This document shows, piece after piece, positions 61,957-64,000 of a DNA stretch of 64,000 bases. The notes under the pieces are model-generated. The model was given only the letters and a program-made list of their open reading frames with translations, was not told the origin of the DNA and searched no databases. The position numbers and the translations under genes were made by a program. Source of the stretch: Planctomycetota bacterium (GTDB lineage: Bacteria > Planctomycetota > Phycisphaerae > Phycisphaerales > SM1A02); NCBI GenBank assembly GCA_017859745.1, contig JAFMML010000006.1, positions 1-64,000 of the forward strand, written 5' to 3'. The stretch's first letter is position 1, and each line of letters begins with the position of its first letter.

Positions 61957-63384
61957 GTGCGTCTTCTCTCCAATCCATCCACCCCGCTCGCCGCCGCCTG
62001 TTCGATTCTCCTCGCAGGCGGCGGCGTTGCGTCCACGGCACGCGGTCAGGTCGCCTTCGATCCGCCGCAGACGATTCCGCTTCCCGACGGCCATCTGCCC
62101 ACGGCGATCCTTCCGGTGGATCTCGACGGGGACGGCGTGCTGGATCTGGTGGTGCCCGGCCGCGGGCTCGAGGGACGGGTCGAGCGGTTCCGAGGCCTCG
62201 AGGACGGGACCTTCGAGGCGCTGCCGGCGTGGGAACTCGAAGTGCCCACCGACGAGGTCGCCCCGGGCGATCTCGACGGGGACGGAGACCTCGATCTGGT
62301 CTTCGCCGTGCGCACGGCGCAGGGGCAACTCGCGATTCTCGAGAACCTCGGCGGCCACGAGTTCGCTCCCGCGGTCATGGTGAGGCTCGAACGGGAGCCG
62401 CGGGGCGTGGCCCTTGCGGATCTCGATGGCGATGGCGTGCTGGATGCCGTCGCGGTCAACTACGGATCCGACTCCATCTCGACGCTTGCCGGCGACGGTG
62501 CCGGCGGATTCGAACCTGCGGACGCACGCACGATCGGCCGCGAGTCGGTGGCGATCTGCTTCCCGCAGGAGGTCGCGGCGGTGGACCTCGATCTCGACGG
62601 TCTCGCCGAGGCGGTGATTCCCGCGATCGGCAACGGGCGGGTGCGGGTCGCGGACTTCTCCGGTGCCGATCTCTCGATTCCACCGACGCGGGGCACCATC
62701 TCGCCGTGGATCGTCAACCAGCAGTCGGCCATCACGACGCTGGCGACCGGTGATCTCGATGCGGACGGCGACGTCGACCTCGTGACGCCGGTGATCCTGC
62801 TGGGTCTGCCGCAACGGGTCGTCGTCTACACCAACGACGGTTCGGGCGGGCTCGACGACCGCTCGCACTTCCAGACCAACTTCTCGGGGTTCTCCTGGTG
62901 CGCGACGGTGACGGACTTCACCGGCGACGGTCTTCCCGAGATCGTGGCGGGCATGGCGATTCCCGGCTCGATCATGGTGCTCGAGAATCGAACCGAACCC
63001 GAAGGGCCGATCGACTTCGCCGCCGCGGTGCCGATCCACGAGGGGGCGTTCATCCGCAGTCTCGCCTCCGGCGACGTCGACCGCGACGGCCGAGCCGATC
63101 TGCTGGCGGTGGACATCGCCTCGGACGTGCTCTTGATCTTCCGGAACCGCAGCGGCGAGGGCGGAATCGCCGGAATCGACGATGCGGCTGGAGTCTCCGC
63201 CGCCGGCGTCGGGCTCGGGTCCGATTCCCTTCGAGCGGCGCCGTCGCCGATGCGTCCCCTCGCGGATCGAAACCGAGACGGTCGCATCGACGGGAGAGAC
63301 CTCGCCATCGAACTCGCCGAGTTCGGACCTCGTTCGGCGCCGCGATGGGGCGAGGCCACCGATGCCGAGGGGGACCGCCGATGA
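61957..63384 (+). CDS. Exported FG-GAP/VCBS repeat protein with dockerin-like tail
   Basis: A 475-residue protein. The GTG start gives a normal signal sequence (LAAACSILLAGGGVASTARG). Seven or so beta-propeller repeats follow with the Ca-loop pattern DLDGDGVLDLV, DLDGDGDLDLVF, DLDADGDVDLVT, DVDRDGRADLLA, typical of FG-GAP/VCBS integrin-like propellers. The C terminus (DRNRDGRIDGRDLAIELAEFG) is one more EF-hand-like loop of the dockerin type. Function is likely extracellular binding. Its stop overlaps the ATG of the next gene (ATGA). The ATG-initiated extension upstream is rejected because it crosses the divergent promoter. Confidence 0.88.
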   Translation: MRLLSNPSTPLAAACSILLAGGGVASTARGQVAFDPPQTIPLPDGHLPTAILPVDLDGDGVLDLVVPGRGLEGRVERFRGLEDGTFEALPAWELEVPTDEVAPGDLDGDGDLDLVFAVRTAQGQLAILENLGGHEFAPAVMVRLEREPRGVALADLDGDGVLDAVAVNYGSDSISTLAGDGAGGFEPADARTIGRESVAICFPQEVAAVDLDLDGLAEAVIPAIGNGRVRVADFSGADLSIPPTRGTISPWIVNQQSAITTLATGDLDADGDVDLVTPVILLGLPQRVVVYTNDGSGGLDDRSHFQTNFSGFSWCATVTDFTGDGLPEIVAGMAIPGSIMVLENRTEPEGPIDFAAAVPIHEGAFIRSLASGDVDRDGRADLLAVDIASDVLLIFRNRSGEGGIAGIDDAAGVSAAGVGLGSDSLRAAPSPMRPLADRNRDGRIDGRDLAIELAEFGPRSAPRWGEATDAEGDRR

Positions 63385-64000
63385 TCTTCCTTCGACCGGT
63401 CGCGATTCGGGTGACCACGGCCCTCCTCGCAGGACTTCTCTCCATGCGGGCCTCCGCGCAGTGCGGCGATGGCGCCGGCGACTGCTACGAGCCCCACGGC
63501 ACGCCCGGTTGCGTGCAGACGGCCTGCTGCGATCTGGTCTGCGAGTTCGATGCCCTCTGCTGCGACGAGGGATGGGACGAGTTCTGCGTCGCGGCCGCCG
63601 AGGAGCTGTGCGAGGGCATCGCCTGTCCGAATCCCGGCTCGTGCCTGGAGTTCCACGAGAATCCCGGATGCGAGGACGAATCCTGTTGCGACTTCGTCTG
63701 CGTGCTCGATCCGTTCTGCTGCTCGGCCCTCTGGGACGACCTGTGCGTCGAGCGGGCGATGCTCTGTGCCTTGCCCCCGTGCGCCATCGTGCCGCCTCCC
63801 GCGGCTCGCGTCGAGGCCGAACCGTGCTACGAACGCCTCAACGACGGATGCAGCCTCGACGATCCGATGTTCGAGTCGCTCACCGCAGGCGAGGTCGTCT
63901 TCGGCAAGTGGACGAGCAACGGCGCTCGCGACACCGACTGGTACCGCCTCGACGACTCGGTCGATCGGGTGCTGGTGCGGGCGGAGTTTCCGGTGCACCT
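63381..64000 (+). CDS. Secreted cysteine-repeat protein (3' partial)
   Basis: The frame is open to the window end (at least 206 residues). ATG overlaps the previous stop. A signal sequence (VTTALLAGLLSMRASAQ) is followed by two cysteine repeats of the form H-x-NPGC/TPGC...CCD-x-VC-x2-D-x2-CC-x4-WD-x2-C-x7-LC (about residues 36-80 and 83-133), a planctomycete repeat that probably forms disulfides outside the cytoplasm. After these a domain begins (VVFGKWTSNGARDTDWYRL) that looks like the bacterial pre-peptidase C-terminal beta sandwich. Probably a large surface or secreted protein. Confidence 0.8.
   Translation, partial: MIFLRPVAIRVTTALLAGLLSMRASAQCGDGAGDCYEPHGTPGCVQTACCDLVCEFDALCCDEGWDEFCVAAAEELCEGIACPNPGSCLEFHENPGCEDESCCDFVCVLDPFCCSALWDDLCVERAMLCALPPCAIVPPPAARVEAEPCYERLNDGCSLDDPMFESLTAGEVVFGKWTSNGARDTDWYRLDDSVDRVLVRAEFPVH

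Overview
The window looks like a chromosome segment of a member of the Planctomycetota, most likely a Phycisphaerae-type lineage. The DNA is very GC-rich. Secreted proteins end in dockerin-like Ca-binding repeats (DLDGDGVV...) or in a VPGGGG...GRRR sorting-type tail. There are CCD-x-VC-x2-D cysteine repeats, and there is a long MoxR/Bat operon carrying a prenyltransferase-fold protein, as is common in that phylum. The taxonomic call is inference from protein style; no 16S gene is present. I see no tRNA, rRNA, CRISPR array, prophage or insertion sequence.

Layout. 1-3683: end of a very large modular secreted protein (FN3, BACON-like, RCC1-like, beta-helix, dockerin-like) and a coupled secreted protein. 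3684-4047: a gene-free stretch with a perfect 20-bp inverted repeat. 4048-10774: a carbohydrate locus with two SDR proteins, a ribose-type ABC importer (binding protein, double ATPase, permease) and an exported aldose 1-epimerase. 10805-24302 (minus): a seven-gene MoxR/DUF58/BatA/vWA/DUF4175-like operon in which five of the six junctions are 4-base overlaps. 24441-27187: mutM, an AT-richer 509-bp gap with DnaA boxes (probable oriC), and dnaA. 27289-42121: housekeeping and signalling genes (MBL-fold nuclease-like, HPt, response regulator-GGDEF, recO, two lipoproteins, rex, metF, two exported or membrane proteins, metG, AsmA-like, CHAD, UbiA-type, proS). 42355-45886: comEC and a RidA-family gene, each preceded by a gap holding the same degenerate TGTCCGAC repeat.

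46039-59198 is the most unusual part: two convergent operons that meet with 18 bases between them. The plus operon encodes a membrane-tailed TRAFAC-type GTPase, a GAP1-like membrane protein and a vWA lipoprotein. The minus operon encodes a zinc-ribbon protein, a second GAP1-like membrane protein, a 997-residue helical membrane protein, an ExbB/TolQ-like channel and two different ExbD-like stators. Together they could form a GTPase-controlled, proton-driven envelope machine. Each component class is known, but the nine-gene arrangement is to my knowledge uncharacterised. 59315-64000: a penicillin-acylase-family hydrolase, an FG-GAP protein and the start of a cysteine-repeat secreted protein.

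A signal running through the window is a TAnnnT -10-like hexamer ending 6 or 7 bases before the start codon of at least eight genes that lack a Shine-Dalgarno sequence, suggesting frequent leaderless transcription. Starts inside operons are instead coupled through ATGA or GTGA overlaps.
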